Source of the DNA: CAYMAI01 sp964388445
GTDB lineage: Bacteria; 4484-113; JAGGVC01
NCBI GenBank assembly: GCA_964388445.1
Contig: CAYMAI010000001.1
Location: 186,001-250,000 of the forward strand
DNA: 64,000 bases
Direction of reading: 5' to 3'
Of this stretch, positions 37,001-44,339 are shown piece by piece. Each line of letters starts with the position of its first letter. Positions within the stretch are counted from its first letter, which is position 1. A program made the position numbers and the translations under genes. The notes beneath the pieces are model-generated. The model saw only the letters and a list, made by a program, of their open reading frames with translations, was not told the origin of the DNA and searched no databases.

Positions 37001-37416
37001 AGCAGCTTCTTCGCGTTGAATTCCGTCGAGGAGGCGATTCTGTCGATTTCGTCGATGAGCTGGTCCACTTCGGCCTGAATGCCGATGCGGTCGTTCGCGG
37101 TCAGCGCGCCGTTGGCGGACTGCACCGCCAGCTCGCGAATGCGCTGAAGGATGCTCGACGTTTCGTTTAGCGCTCCTTCGGCGGTTTGGATGAGCGAAAT
37201 GCCGTCCAGCGCGTTCTGGCTCGCGCGGTTGAGACCGCGGATTTGAGCGCGGAGGTTTTCGCTGATGGAGAGACCGGCCGCGTCGTCCGCGGCGCGATTG
37301 ATGCGGAGTCCGCTCGACAGTCTTTCGAGGGACTTGGCGATTGAACTGCCGACCGTCCTCAAGTGGCGGTTGGCGTTCATCGCGATGATGTTCTGATTGA
37401 TTCTCAGAATCGACAT
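34027..37416 (-). CDS. fliC: Giant flagellin with duplicated surface domain
   Basis: 1129 aa against the usual 270-550. Residues 1-140 are the classic D0/D1 helices ('MSILRINQNIIAMNANRHLR', 'SSGLRINRAADDAAGLSISE', 'NALDGISLIQTAEGALNE', 'RIRELAVQSANG'). Residues about 1010-1129 are the matching C-terminal helices ('ERGRLGAIQNRLESTIRNLD', 'ESRIRDVDVASETLA', ending QAVLQLLR). The 860-residue middle is a beta-rich variable region with Ser/Thr/Gly/Ala/Asn bias and a tandem domain of about 200 residues (about residues 185-390 and 395-620): 'TIRTATLTLDANWTLSTFA' with 'TFNDVDGSGSAFLISFANG' parallels 'TLTAQMTLTVTMTLDDIANG' with 'AFNDTDATGSEFWVTLASL'. A single flagellin gene here; flaG follows. Confidence 0.96.
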   Translation of the reverse strand: MSILRINQNIIAMNANRHLRTVGSSIAKSLERLSSGLRINRAADDAAGLSISENLRAQIRGLNRASQNALDGISLIQTAEGALNETSSILQRIRELAVQSANGALTANDRIGIQAEVDQLIDEIDRIASSTEFNAKKLLDGTLGALISTDDPTQLRAAVVGNVGKGGNFTIQLNTVDAGRLQVQKTDVFATIQGMDAVGKVNYLDTITLDATFTPVGGQSYGNTGVFQISPTPNAAGALAVANGTATLTVSDLVDAGNGVGTNRTLSQLLQSYEITTNVDTVVFSFTDLSGTIRTATLTLDANWTLSTFATQLAAAASTASGGAVNAAVANGVISLGGNFVASGYQMMTFNDVDGSGSAFLISFANGRSNQFFSSITGTIQNLGGSATFNLSGGQVRTIGNATTTGTFDIRFDNVGTRDLVSVSFQIPSGGSYGASGLDVVQAFADAKGSVAAANGSMTFSLVSLYSASGTSSISTLINANGLTNGDAITLTYTDNAGSTLTAQMTLTVTMTLDDIANGLMSLVVSTVGAATVSFAVNTDGEISFGGAYFNSTAAAFVGIAFNDTDATGSEFWVTLASLSGSGSIAVSNLFFSAAQYRVTTTSGTITSLINGGGMLYSIGNTTAGGFYGRLDVMTYTGNVGQVDNLTFSRLGVVGQSDAIATSYNTGGNDFQAGQNVRQVSAPSYNGTIYMSAISNRTFALYRFDNQAYSNIFAAGGSRTAAIAAAISGNRISGAGGANVFSIGATVNFGGSAIADLQGIEIAFNRFLTAGETATFNVSTNNVLTADQQNTLASINRFQDFGVFNGRSSLQFTVYIKGQGGATVNVSSNDTLEDLAGKISLAIANPNSSTDLNAESTIDFFQPPDLVHVNTVGLAKGTISITTPIPGLQLVFSGDESFLNAMSLIEIQGAAAPVYSVTARNVETGALIATQRSNTGKISGLLPGLDILLDTAGGIKLDPDPPIGNVNATTSNSPYFLATERPVVSVSSVAKQLFLHVAPRDFILQIGSNQGQRIRSFIGDLSSEALGVKGLLVVTEDLAQEAITITDQAIARVSSERGRLGAIQNRLESTIRNLDVAAENLISSESRIRDVDVASETLASTRNQILLQAAIAALAQANQLPQAVLQLLR

Positions 37417-37417
37417 T

Positions 37418-37439
37418 AGATTATCCTCCTTGATAATCT
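37418..37439 (-). promoter_or_regulatory. Flagellin leader hairpin with the Shine-Dalgarno in the loop (site 2)
   Basis: The mRNA (minus strand) reads AGAUUAUC (37439-37432), loop AAGGAG (37431-37426), GAUAAUCU (37425-37418), then A and the AUG at 37416. The stem is 8 perfect pairs. The loop plus the next G forms AAGGAGG, the only Shine-Dalgarno of the gene. GGA in a hairpin loop is the CsrA recognition signature, so this is a candidate CsrA-controlled ribosome site. Basis: stem and loop are seen; CsrA binding is inferred. Confidence 0.8.
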
Positions 37440-37520
37440 TGATTTACATCAAAAAGCGTTTAAATGTGCGTGAACGTTTGCGACAAACATCGTCGGGGAT
37501 TGATCACCGTAATGCCGTTA

Positions 37521-37538
37521 CACCACCTCCTTGTGATG
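37521..37538 (-). promoter_or_regulatory. Second AAGGAG-loop hairpin in the flagellin leader (site 1)
   Basis: On the mRNA CAUCAC (37538-37533), loop AAGGAG (37532-37527), GUGGUG (37526-37521): 6 pairs, one of them G-U. The context ACAAGGAGGU is close to the CsrA consensus ACARGGAUGU. It lies 82 bases upstream of the start-proximal hairpin and has the identical loop. No start codon at useful spacing opens a reading frame after it. Confidence 0.75.
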
Positions 37539-37593
37539 CAGTTCATGAAACACCGCCTGAAATTTGCGCTGGAAAGATTTCCGGCGCGACTAG

Positions 37594-37622
37594 AATTTAC
37601 CCCGCGACTAAGGTTTTGTCAA
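37594..37622 (-). promoter_or_regulatory. Housekeeping-type promoter of flagellin
   Basis: Minus strand TTGACA (37622-37617), 17 bases, TAAATT (37599-37594). Predicted start near 37587 gives a leader of about 170 bases that contains both AAGGAG-loop hairpins. No GCCGATAA sigma-28 element was found upstream of flagellin. Confidence 0.75.
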
Positions 37623-37698
37623 GGGTTTTGCAATATTTTTTTTTCGCGCCGCCATCCGGACGCTGGCGGCGGATACGATAATCGCTTTTGCATCCTGC

Positions 37699-37704
37699 TA
37701 TGAT
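37699..37704 (+). promoter_or_regulatory. -10-like element directly before the acetoacetyl-CoA synthetase
   Basis: TATGAT ends 8 bases before the ATG at 37713; no Shine-Dalgarno lies between. Candidate leaderless start of the tyrosine-catabolic operon. The -35 is poor. Confidence 0.4.
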
Positions 37705-37712
37705 TAGTTTCC

Positions 37713-39725
37713 ATGTCCGGCGATATAGGCGAAAAATCGGGCGCTCCGCTTTGGTCGCCGTCTCCCGAAAAAGCGGGGCGGACGAACATGGCGGATTTTA
37801 CGGTCTTCGTGCGCGACGGCGCGCGATACGGCGCGGCCGGCGCCCTGGACTTCTACGGTCTCAGGAAATTTTCGCTCGAAAACCCGGCGGGATTTTGGAC
37901 CGCCATTTGGGATTACTTCGAAATCGTCTCGTCACATCCGTGCGATTCCGCCGTGACAGGCATCGGCAAAATGCATCCGCCCGGACCGGACGGCCCTCGT
38001 TGGTTCGAAGGCGCGCGGCTCAACTTTGCCGAAAACCTTCTTCGGTATCGGGACAATTCGCCCGCGATAATTTCGTGGAACGAGGGCGGGCTTCGCGAAA
38101 TAGTGACGTTTAACGAGCTTTACCGCAGCGTGGCCGTGCTGTCGGCCGCGATGCGTGCCGCCGGCGTCGGCGTGGGCGACAGGGTAGCAGGGCTTTTACC
38201 TAATATTCCCGAAGCCGTCATCGCCATGCTCGCCGCGGCAAGCATAGGCGCGATTTGGTCGAGCACTTCGCCCGAATTCGGCTCGCAGGCGATTATCGAC
38301 AGGTTCGGCCAAATAAAGCCGAAGCTGATGTTCGCATCGCAGTCGTACGTGTTCGCGGGAAAAAGCTATAACACCGGACTCAAAATCGCCGAAGTAGCGC
38401 AAGCGATTCCCGAAATCGAAAACGTAATTCTCGTTCCGAATCTCAAAGGCTGGTCGAACATCGGAATGGGAGAGATTCCGAGGTCGAAGCCGCTGAAGGA
38501 TTTCATCGCGGGTTTCGAACGCGCCCCGAAAGTGGAGTTTGCCCAGCTCGAATTCGGCCATCCGCTTTATATCCTCTACTCGTCCGGCACTACCGGCGCG
38601 CCGAAGTGCATCGTGCACGGCGCGGGCGGCACGCTTTTGCAGCACCTTAAGGAGCTTGCGCTACACACCGACGTCTGGCGCGGCGACAGAGTTTTTTACT
38701 ACACCACTTGCGGCTGGATGATGTGGAACTGGCTGGTATCGGCTCTCGCGCTCGGCGCGACTATCGTGCTTTTCGACGGCTCGCCGTTTCATCCGAGTAA
38801 GGACGTTCTCTGGCTGATGACGGAAAACGAGCGGATTACCCACTTCGGCACGAGCGCGAAATACATCGCCATGTGCGAAAAAGAAGGTTTGAAGCCCGCC
38901 GAGGTTTTCGATTTGCCTAACCTTAGGGCGATTCTTTCTACGGGCAGCCCGCTCGCGCCGTCGAGTTTCGATTACGTATATTCCGCGATTAAAAGCGACG
39001 TTTGTTTATCCTCGATTTCCGGCGGTACGGATATCATTTCCTGCTTCGCCCTCGGTGCGCCAACCGAGCCGGTTTATCGCGGCGAGCTTCAAACGACCGG
39101 CCTCGGAATGAAGGTGGAAGTTTGGGACGAGTCGGGAAAACCCGTGACTGGCAAGCCGGGCGAGCTTGTCTGCACGATGCCGTTCCCGTCGATGCCCGTC
39201 AGCTTTTGGAACGACCCGGGCGGCGAAAAGTATCGCGCGGCATACTTCGAGCATTTTCCCGGCGTCTGGCGGCATGGCGATTGGGCGGAGTTGACGGAGC
39301 GCGGAGGAATGATTATTTACGGGCGAAGCGACACCACGCTGAACCCCGGCGGCGTGCGCATCGGCACGGCGGAAATCTACCGGCAGGTGGAAACGATACC
39401 GGAGGTATTGGAATGCGTAGCTGCCGGACAGGAGCGCGACGGCGACGTAAGGATAGTCCTGTTCGTAAGGTTGCGCGACGGCTTTGCGCTGACGGACGGA
39501 CTGAAAGAGCAAATACGCATGCGGATAAAGGAAAACGCGTCGCCGCATCACGTGCCGAAAATTATCGCCGAAGTCGCGGACCTTCCGCGAACGATGAACG
39601 GCAAGATAAGCGAAATCGCGGTGCGCGAAGCGATTCACGGACGCGATGTAAAGAACTTGGACGCGCTTGCCAATCCCGAAGCGATTGAGCTATACAGAAA
39701 CCTTTCGGAGCTTGAGCTTCCGTAA
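37713..39725 (+). CDS. aacS: Acetoacetyl-CoA synthetase
   Basis: 670 aa. It activates acetoacetate with ATP and CoA, the logical last step for the acetoacetate released by fumarylacetoacetase encoded downstream. Acetoacetate-CoA ligase features: N-terminal 'APLWSPSPEKAGRTNMADF', 'WFEGARLNFAENLLRY', AMP-binding P-loop 'LYILYSSGTTGAPKCIVHGA', 'YYTTCGWMMWNWLVSALALG' and C-terminal 'GRSDTTLNPGGVRIGTAEIY' with catalytic Lys in 'PRTMNGKISEIAVREA'. First gene of the operon; the next starts 21 bases later. Confidence 0.95.
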   Translation: MSGDIGEKSGAPLWSPSPEKAGRTNMADFTVFVRDGARYGAAGALDFYGLRKFSLENPAGFWTAIWDYFEIVSSHPCDSAVTGIGKMHPPGPDGPRWFEGARLNFAENLLRYRDNSPAIISWNEGGLREIVTFNELYRSVAVLSAAMRAAGVGVGDRVAGLLPNIPEAVIAMLAAASIGAIWSSTSPEFGSQAIIDRFGQIKPKLMFASQSYVFAGKSYNTGLKIAEVAQAIPEIENVILVPNLKGWSNIGMGEIPRSKPLKDFIAGFERAPKVEFAQLEFGHPLYILYSSGTTGAPKCIVHGAGGTLLQHLKELALHTDVWRGDRVFYYTTCGWMMWNWLVSALALGATIVLFDGSPFHPSKDVLWLMTENERITHFGTSAKYIAMCEKEGLKPAEVFDLPNLRAILSTGSPLAPSSFDYVYSAIKSDVCLSSISGGTDIISCFALGAPTEPVYRGELQTTGLGMKVEVWDESGKPVTGKPGELVCTMPFPSMPVSFWNDPGGEKYRAAYFEHFPGVWRHGDWAELTERGGMIIYGRSDTTLNPGGVRIGTAEIYRQVETIPEVLECVAAGQERDGDVRIVLFVRLRDGFALTDGLKEQIRMRIKENASPHHVPKIIAEVADLPRTMNGKISEIAVREAIHGRDVKNLDALANPEAIELYRNLSELELP

Positions 39726-39746
39726 CGAACGAAATCGGAGAAAAAA

Positions 39747-40835
39747 ATGAGCGAACTTTTCAGCGGCTTGACAATTCGCGGAGTTACTTTCCGCAACAGA
39801 ATCGCGGTAAGCCCGATGTGCATGTATTCCGCGCCCGGCGGCGTGCCGCAAGGGTGGCACATGGCGCATCTCGGCTCGCGGGCCGTCGGCGGCGCGGGTC
39901 TCGTATTCACCGAAGCTACGGCGGTCGAGCCGATGGGAAGCATCAGTCCCGCCGACGCCGGAATCTGGAACGACAAGCAAGCCGCGGAGTGGGCGAAAAT
40001 CGCGAAATTCATCGAGTCGCAGGGCGCCGTTCCCGGCATTCAGCTTGCGCACGCGGGCAGAAAAGCCAGCCGCACTCCGCCGTTCGCCGGCGGCAAAGCG
40101 ATAGCGGTTAAAGACGGCGGGTGGATACCGATTGCGCCGAGCGCCGTCCCGTACGACAAAGGCTGGGCGAAGCCGCGAGCGCTGGAAATCGAAGACCTCG
40201 AAGTGCTGAAACGCGAATGGGTAAGCGCGGCGCGGCGTGCGGTAAAAGCGGGATTCGGCGTAATCGAACTTCATTACGCGCACGGATATTTGATGCACAC
40301 GTTTCTTTCGCCGCTGTCGAACCGCCGCAAAGATAAATACGGCGGCAGTCTCGAAAACCGGATGCGCTTTCCGCTTGAAGTCGCGGCGGCTGTCCGCGCG
40401 GCGATTCCGGAAACCATGCCGCTGTTCGTGCGCATATCCGCCACCGATTGGATTGACGGCGGTTGGGATTTGAACCAGTCCATAAAATTCGCAATTGCGG
40501 TGAAAGCCGTCGGTGTTGACCTAATTGACTGCTCGTCGGGCGGCGCCGCGCCGCAGCAGGTCATCGCGCCCGCGACCGGCGGCCCGAAGGAGGGCTATCA
40601 AGTCCCGTTCGCCGCCGCAATTCGCAAAAAAGCCGGAATAATGACAGGCGCGGTCGGGCTTATCACGCGCCCGAAACACGCCGAATCGCTGATAAAGACG
40701 GGAAAGTGCGATATTGTTCTGCTGGCGCGGGAAATGCTGCGGGAGCCGTACTGGCCGCTAAAGGCCGCGAATGCGCTCGGCGCGGCGCCATACGTTCCGG
40801 AGCAATACCAGCGCGCGCATCCGCGGCGAAAGTGA
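39747..40835 (+). CDS. Old Yellow Enzyme-type NADH:flavin oxidoreductase (YqjM-like)
   Basis: 362 aa FMN-binding TIM barrel that reduces activated C=C bonds. Motifs: 'NRIAVSPMCMYSAPGG' (the Cys of YqjM-type OYEs), 'IQLAHAGRKASR', 'VIELHYAHGYLMHTFLSPLS' with 'NRRKDKYGGSLENRMRFPLE', and C-terminal 'CDIVLLAREMLREPYWPLKA'. The family His-Ala pair of class II OYEs appears as 'HYAHGYL'. It sits between acetoacetyl-CoA synthetase and HPPD, where no OYE is needed in the textbook pathway; its substrate is unknown. Confidence 0.93.
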   Translation: MSELFSGLTIRGVTFRNRIAVSPMCMYSAPGGVPQGWHMAHLGSRAVGGAGLVFTEATAVEPMGSISPADAGIWNDKQAAEWAKIAKFIESQGAVPGIQLAHAGRKASRTPPFAGGKAIAVKDGGWIPIAPSAVPYDKGWAKPRALEIEDLEVLKREWVSAARRAVKAGFGVIELHYAHGYLMHTFLSPLSNRRKDKYGGSLENRMRFPLEVAAAVRAAIPETMPLFVRISATDWIDGGWDLNQSIKFAIAVKAVGVDLIDCSSGGAAPQQVIAPATGGPKEGYQVPFAAAIRKKAGIMTGAVGLITRPKHAESLIKTGKCDIVLLAREMLREPYWPLKAANALGAAPYVPEQYQRAHPRRK

Positions 40836-40929
40836 GGCGATTAATGGCAAACATACAGGGTAGTATCTTACGCGGATGCGACCAATTCGCGAATTCGCAT
40901 GTTTTATCCCTTTCGTTTTGGAGTGTGAA

Positions 40930-42018
40930 GTGTCCGAAAATCCGCTTGAGCTGAAGAAAATCCACCACATAGAGTTCTACGTGGGGAACGCAAAGCAGGC
41001 CGCGTACTTTTACCGCAAGGCCTTCGGGTTCTCGCAAATCGCGTACGCCGGGCTTGAAACCGGCAGCCGCGAGAAAACGAGCTACGTTCTCGAATCGCAC
41101 CGCATCCGGTTCGTTTTCACCACGCCGCTGACGGAAGACGGCGCGATTGCGGAGCATTTAAGAAAGCACGGCGACGGCGTGCGAGACGTGGCGTTCCAGG
41201 TGGACGACGCGGACGCGGCGTTCGAAGAAGCCGTCAGGCGCGGCGCACGGCCCTGCGACGAGCCGCACGACCATACGGACGATTTCGGCACTGTTCGCCA
41301 CTCGGCAATCTGGACGTACGGCGACACCGTCCACAGCTTTTTCAGCCACAAGGACTATACCGGGCCGTTCCTGCCGGGATTCGCGGCGAGAAACGAGCCG
41401 GGAGACGACTGCGGGCTTTTGCTCGTCGATCATGTCGTCGGCAACGTCGAGCTTGGCAAAATGAACGAGTGGGCGAAGTGGTACGAGGAAGTGCTGGGAT
41501 TCAGCCGTTACATCACGTTCGACGACAAGGACATCTCGACGGAATATTCGGCGCTTATGAGCGTCGTAATGTCCGACGACAACAGAGTCATCAAATTTCC
41601 GATAAACGAGCCGGCGGAGGGCAAAAAGAAAAGCCAGATACAGGAATATCTGGACTTTTACGGCGGCCCCGGCGTCCAGCACATCGCGATGCTGGTCAAG
41701 GACATCACGGCAACCGTGTCGAAACTCAAGGACAACGGAGTCGAGTTTTTGCGCGTGCCCGACACGTATTACGACGAAATCCCGGAGCGAGTCGGCGAAA
41801 TAGACGAGGACATCGAAGAGCTTAAAAACCTGGGCGTGCTCGTGGATCGCGACGAAAACGGCTATTTGCTCCAGCTTTTCTCGAAACCAGTGCAGGACAG
41901 ACCGACGCTGTTTTTCGAGGTTATCGAGCGCAAGGGAAGTCGCGGGTTCGGCAAGGGCAATTTCAAGGCGCTGTTCGAGTCTATCGAGCGCGAGCAGGCG
42001 CTGCGGGGGAATCTTTAA
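40930..42018 (+). CDS. hpd: 4-hydroxyphenylpyruvate dioxygenase
   Basis: 362 aa from GTG 40930, with GGAG (40920-40923) upstream; an ATG at 40876 would add a non-homologous leader. It converts 4-hydroxyphenylpyruvate to homogentisate using Fe(II) and O2. Two VOC repeats: 'HHIEFYVGNAKQAAYFYRKA', then 'VDHVVGNVELGKMNEWAKWY'. Fe ligands are His in 'LLVDHVVGN', His in 'GPGVQHIAMLV' and Glu in 'PTLFFEVIERKG'. The 'KGNFKALFESIEREQ' end is typical. The 95-base gap before it holds a 12-base palindrome AATTCGCGAATT (40884-40895). Confidence 0.96.
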   Translation: MSENPLELKKIHHIEFYVGNAKQAAYFYRKAFGFSQIAYAGLETGSREKTSYVLESHRIRFVFTTPLTEDGAIAEHLRKHGDGVRDVAFQVDDADAAFEEAVRRGARPCDEPHDHTDDFGTVRHSAIWTYGDTVHSFFSHKDYTGPFLPGFAARNEPGDDCGLLLVDHVVGNVELGKMNEWAKWYEEVLGFSRYITFDDKDISTEYSALMSVVMSDDNRVIKFPINEPAEGKKKSQIQEYLDFYGGPGVQHIAMLVKDITATVSKLKDNGVEFLRVPDTYYDEIPERVGEIDEDIEELKNLGVLVDRDENGYLLQLFSKPVQDRPTLFFEVIERKGSRGFGKGNFKALFESIEREQALRGNL

Positions 42019-42993
42019 TTGAGGCTTTGCAACTTCATCCCGCGCGACGAGCATCCGGTTTTTCCGCGCGTTCTCGCCAGCGGAATGCTCCGCGTCTATT
42101 CGGGCGTTCTAATCGGCGAAAAGATTCACGCGGTTTCCGAAATCGCCGGCCTTAAAACTTCGCTGCCGCTTTGCGCGACCGATTATCTGTTCGCTCTCAA
42201 AATAGCGGATTCGAGAAAGGACTCGTTCGCCGCAATCGAGCGCGGCGAGCAGCACGATTTTCATCCGCTCACGCTTGACGAAATCGAGCTTTATCCTCCC
42301 GTGATGAATCCCGGCAGTTTTCGCGACTTTTACGCATTCGAAGAGCACGTGCGAAACGCCAGTGCGCTGCGCGGCCGAAACGTGCCGGAAGAATGGTACG
42401 AATTCCCCGTGTTTTACTTCAGCAACGCCAAAACGATGAAGCCCTCCGGCGCGGCTATCAAATTTCCGCAAGGCGGCGCTCGGCTCGACTTCGAAATCGA
42501 AATGGCGGCGGTAATCGGCAAGCAGGTAATGAACGCATCGCCGGATGAAGCCGAAGCCGCAATCGGCGGATATACGATTTTGAACGACTGGTCGCTTCGG
42601 GACGTGCAGAGGCGTGAGATGGCCGCAGGGCTCGGCCCGGCGAAAGGCAAGGATTTCGCTTCGTCGCTCGGCCCGTTTCTCGTCACGCCGGACGAGCTTG
42701 CGGACAGCCGGGCGGGCAAAGGCTTCGACCTATCCGGCCGCGTGCGAGTGAACGGCGAGGAAATAACGAGCGGCAATTTCAAAACGATAAGCTATTCGTT
42801 CGGCGAAATGATTTCCCGCGCCAGCCTGAACTGCGAGCTTTATCCCGGCGACGTAATCGGCAGCGGCACGATGGGGCGCGGCTGCCTTCTCGAAATCGGC
42901 GATGAAACGCTCGGCAGATGGCTTGTGCCCGGCGACAAGGTCGAGCTTGAAATCGAGCGGCTCGGCACGCTCGAAAATACCGTTGTAGAATAA
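42019..42993 (+). CDS. fahA: Fumarylacetoacetate hydrolase family protein (fumarylacetoacetase)
   Basis: 324 aa from TTG 42019, abutting the hpd stop, with GGGGGA 8 bases upstream. In this operon it should split fumarylacetoacetate into fumarate and acetoacetate. FAH features: 'PPVMNPGSFRDFYAFEEHV', 'FPVFYFSNAKTMKPSGAAI', acidic metal ligands in 'LDFEIEMAAVIGK', 'YTILNDWSLRDVQRREMA' and 'KGKDFASSLGPFLVTPDEL'. Length fits the short bacterial form rather than the roughly 420-residue mammalian FAH. Maleylacetoacetate isomerase is not encoded nearby. Confidence 0.92.
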   Translation: MRLCNFIPRDEHPVFPRVLASGMLRVYSGVLIGEKIHAVSEIAGLKTSLPLCATDYLFALKIADSRKDSFAAIERGEQHDFHPLTLDEIELYPPVMNPGSFRDFYAFEEHVRNASALRGRNVPEEWYEFPVFYFSNAKTMKPSGAAIKFPQGGARLDFEIEMAAVIGKQVMNASPDEAEAAIGGYTILNDWSLRDVQRREMAAGLGPAKGKDFASSLGPFLVTPDELADSRAGKGFDLSGRVRVNGEEITSGNFKTISYSFGEMISRASLNCELYPGDVIGSGTMGRGCLLEIGDETLGRWLVPGDKVELEIERLGTLENTVVE

Positions 42994-43029
42994 TCCGGCG
43001 CGCCTTCGCCGCCGCAAGGAGGAAACGAA

Positions 43030-44184
43030 ATGCCTGTATATCATTCGCTAGGGGAAGTACCCCATAAACGCCACACGCAATTCAAACAGCCGGGCGGCTC
43101 GCTATATAAAGAACATTTGATGGGAAACCTTGGGTTTTCCGGAATCGCGTCGCTTCTATATCACGTGCACGAGCCCACGCGAATGCTGGCATCGCGCACG
43201 GTTTTTGAACTCAAGTGGCCCGCCGCCGCGGACAAGGCGCTGCGCCCGCGCCACTTTTTCTGCGGTCGCGTCGCGGAGGCGGAAAGCCCGGTGCTGGGGC
43301 GTACGCCGTTTTTATTCAACAACGACGTGGCGATGAGCATCGTGCATCCGGAGAAAACCGACGATTTCTATTACCGCAACGCGCAAGGCGACGAGCTCGT
43401 TTACGTCGCGCAAGGCGAGGGTACGCTCGAAAGCTTGTTCGGCGAGCTTGAGTATCGCAAGGGCGATTACATAATTATCCCGCGCGGCATCATCCACCGG
43501 TTCAGGCTGGGCGATTCGCCGCACCGGTTCATGGTGCTCGAATCCGAAGGCTACATCCGCACTCCGAAGCGCTATCGCAACGCGCACGGCCAGCTCATGG
43601 AACACTCGCCGTTTTGCGAGCGCGACATACGAAAGCCGTCCGCGCTGCCGCTGCACGAGGAAAAAGGCGAATTCAGCGTATATACCAAGCGTGAAAATTC
43701 TATAACCGAAGTCGTGCTCGACCATCACCCGCTGGACGTGGCCGGCTGGGACGGTTATTACTATCCCTGGGCGCTGAACATCGAAGACTTCGAGCCGATC
43801 GTCGGCCGCGTCCACCAGCCGCCGCCCGTGCACCAGACTTTCGAAAGCGACGGCTTCGTCGTGTGCTCGTTCGTGCCGCGGCTGTACGACTTTCATCCGC
43901 AGGCGGTCCCCGTGCCGTACAACCACTCGAACGCGATGAGCGACGAAGTGATTTATTACGCAAAGGACAAGTTCATGAGCCGCCGCGGCGTCGAGTTCGG
44001 CTCGGTCACGCTGCACCCGGACGGCGTCCCGCACGGCCCGCACCCCGGCACCGTCGAGGCCGCGCTGGGCGCGAAGGAAACCACGGAACTCGCGGTAATG
44101 TTCGACACGTTCCGCCCGCTTAAAATCGCCGCAGCCGCCGAGGAATACGAAGACAAGGAATATTACAAAAGCTGGGTGGAGTAG
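43030..44184 (+). CDS. hmgA: Homogentisate 1,2-dioxygenase
   Basis: 384 aa with an AAGGAGG RBS. It opens the homogentisate ring to maleylacetoacetate with Fe(II) and O2. Features: 'YHSLGEVPHKRHTQFK', 'NDVAMSIVHPEKTDDFYYRN', cupin strand 'GDELVYVAQGEGTLESLFGE', 'YIIIPRGIIHRFRLG', the iron-site region 'FHPQAVPVPYNHSNAMSDEV', 'GSVTLHPDGVPHGPHPG'. Last gene of the operon. Slightly shorter than the 430-residue proteobacterial enzyme and nearer the bacterial short type. Confidence 0.94.
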   Translation: MPVYHSLGEVPHKRHTQFKQPGGSLYKEHLMGNLGFSGIASLLYHVHEPTRMLASRTVFELKWPAAADKALRPRHFFCGRVAEAESPVLGRTPFLFNNDVAMSIVHPEKTDDFYYRNAQGDELVYVAQGEGTLESLFGELEYRKGDYIIIPRGIIHRFRLGDSPHRFMVLESEGYIRTPKRYRNAHGQLMEHSPFCERDIRKPSALPLHEEKGEFSVYTKRENSITEVVLDHHPLDVAGWDGYYYPWALNIEDFEPIVGRVHQPPPVHQTFESDGFVVCSFVPRLYDFHPQAVPVPYNHSNAMSDEVIYYAKDKFMSRRGVEFGSVTLHPDGVPHGPHPGTVEAALGAKETTELAVMFDTFRPLKIAAAAEEYEDKEYYKSWVE

Positions 44185-44261
44185 CATTTTTCAAACGGCG
44201 ATTTTGTATTCCTTCCGCCAACTTAATCCGGCGTGAACCGCGGACTTATGGCTTGCAGCGC

Positions 44262-44333
44262 CTACGGCAGAAAGCCCGGCGGGATCGGATATTGAGTAGG
44301 GAGTTTTAGGACGCGACGCCGGATAAAGTCGGG
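44262..44333 (-). pseudogene. Relic of the C-terminal tail of a propeller protein like that at 14870-16099
   Basis: The minus strand encodes ...VLKLPTQYPIPPGFLP followed by a stop (44264-44262). The 409-aa propeller protein ends 'NALLEYPIPPGFLP' and the DNA is nearly identical over the shared part. No start or upstream body is present: the fragment begins inside the gap just after the 192-aa gene. It looks like leftover of a deleted paralogue or a recombination scar. Confidence 0.7.
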
Positions 44334-44339
44334 TTTTTG

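Noticed and set aside
40884..40895. Palindrome AATTCGCGAATT before hpd as an operator
   Set aside because: A single 12-base palindrome without a regulator gene or second copy; kept only as a note in the hpd entry.
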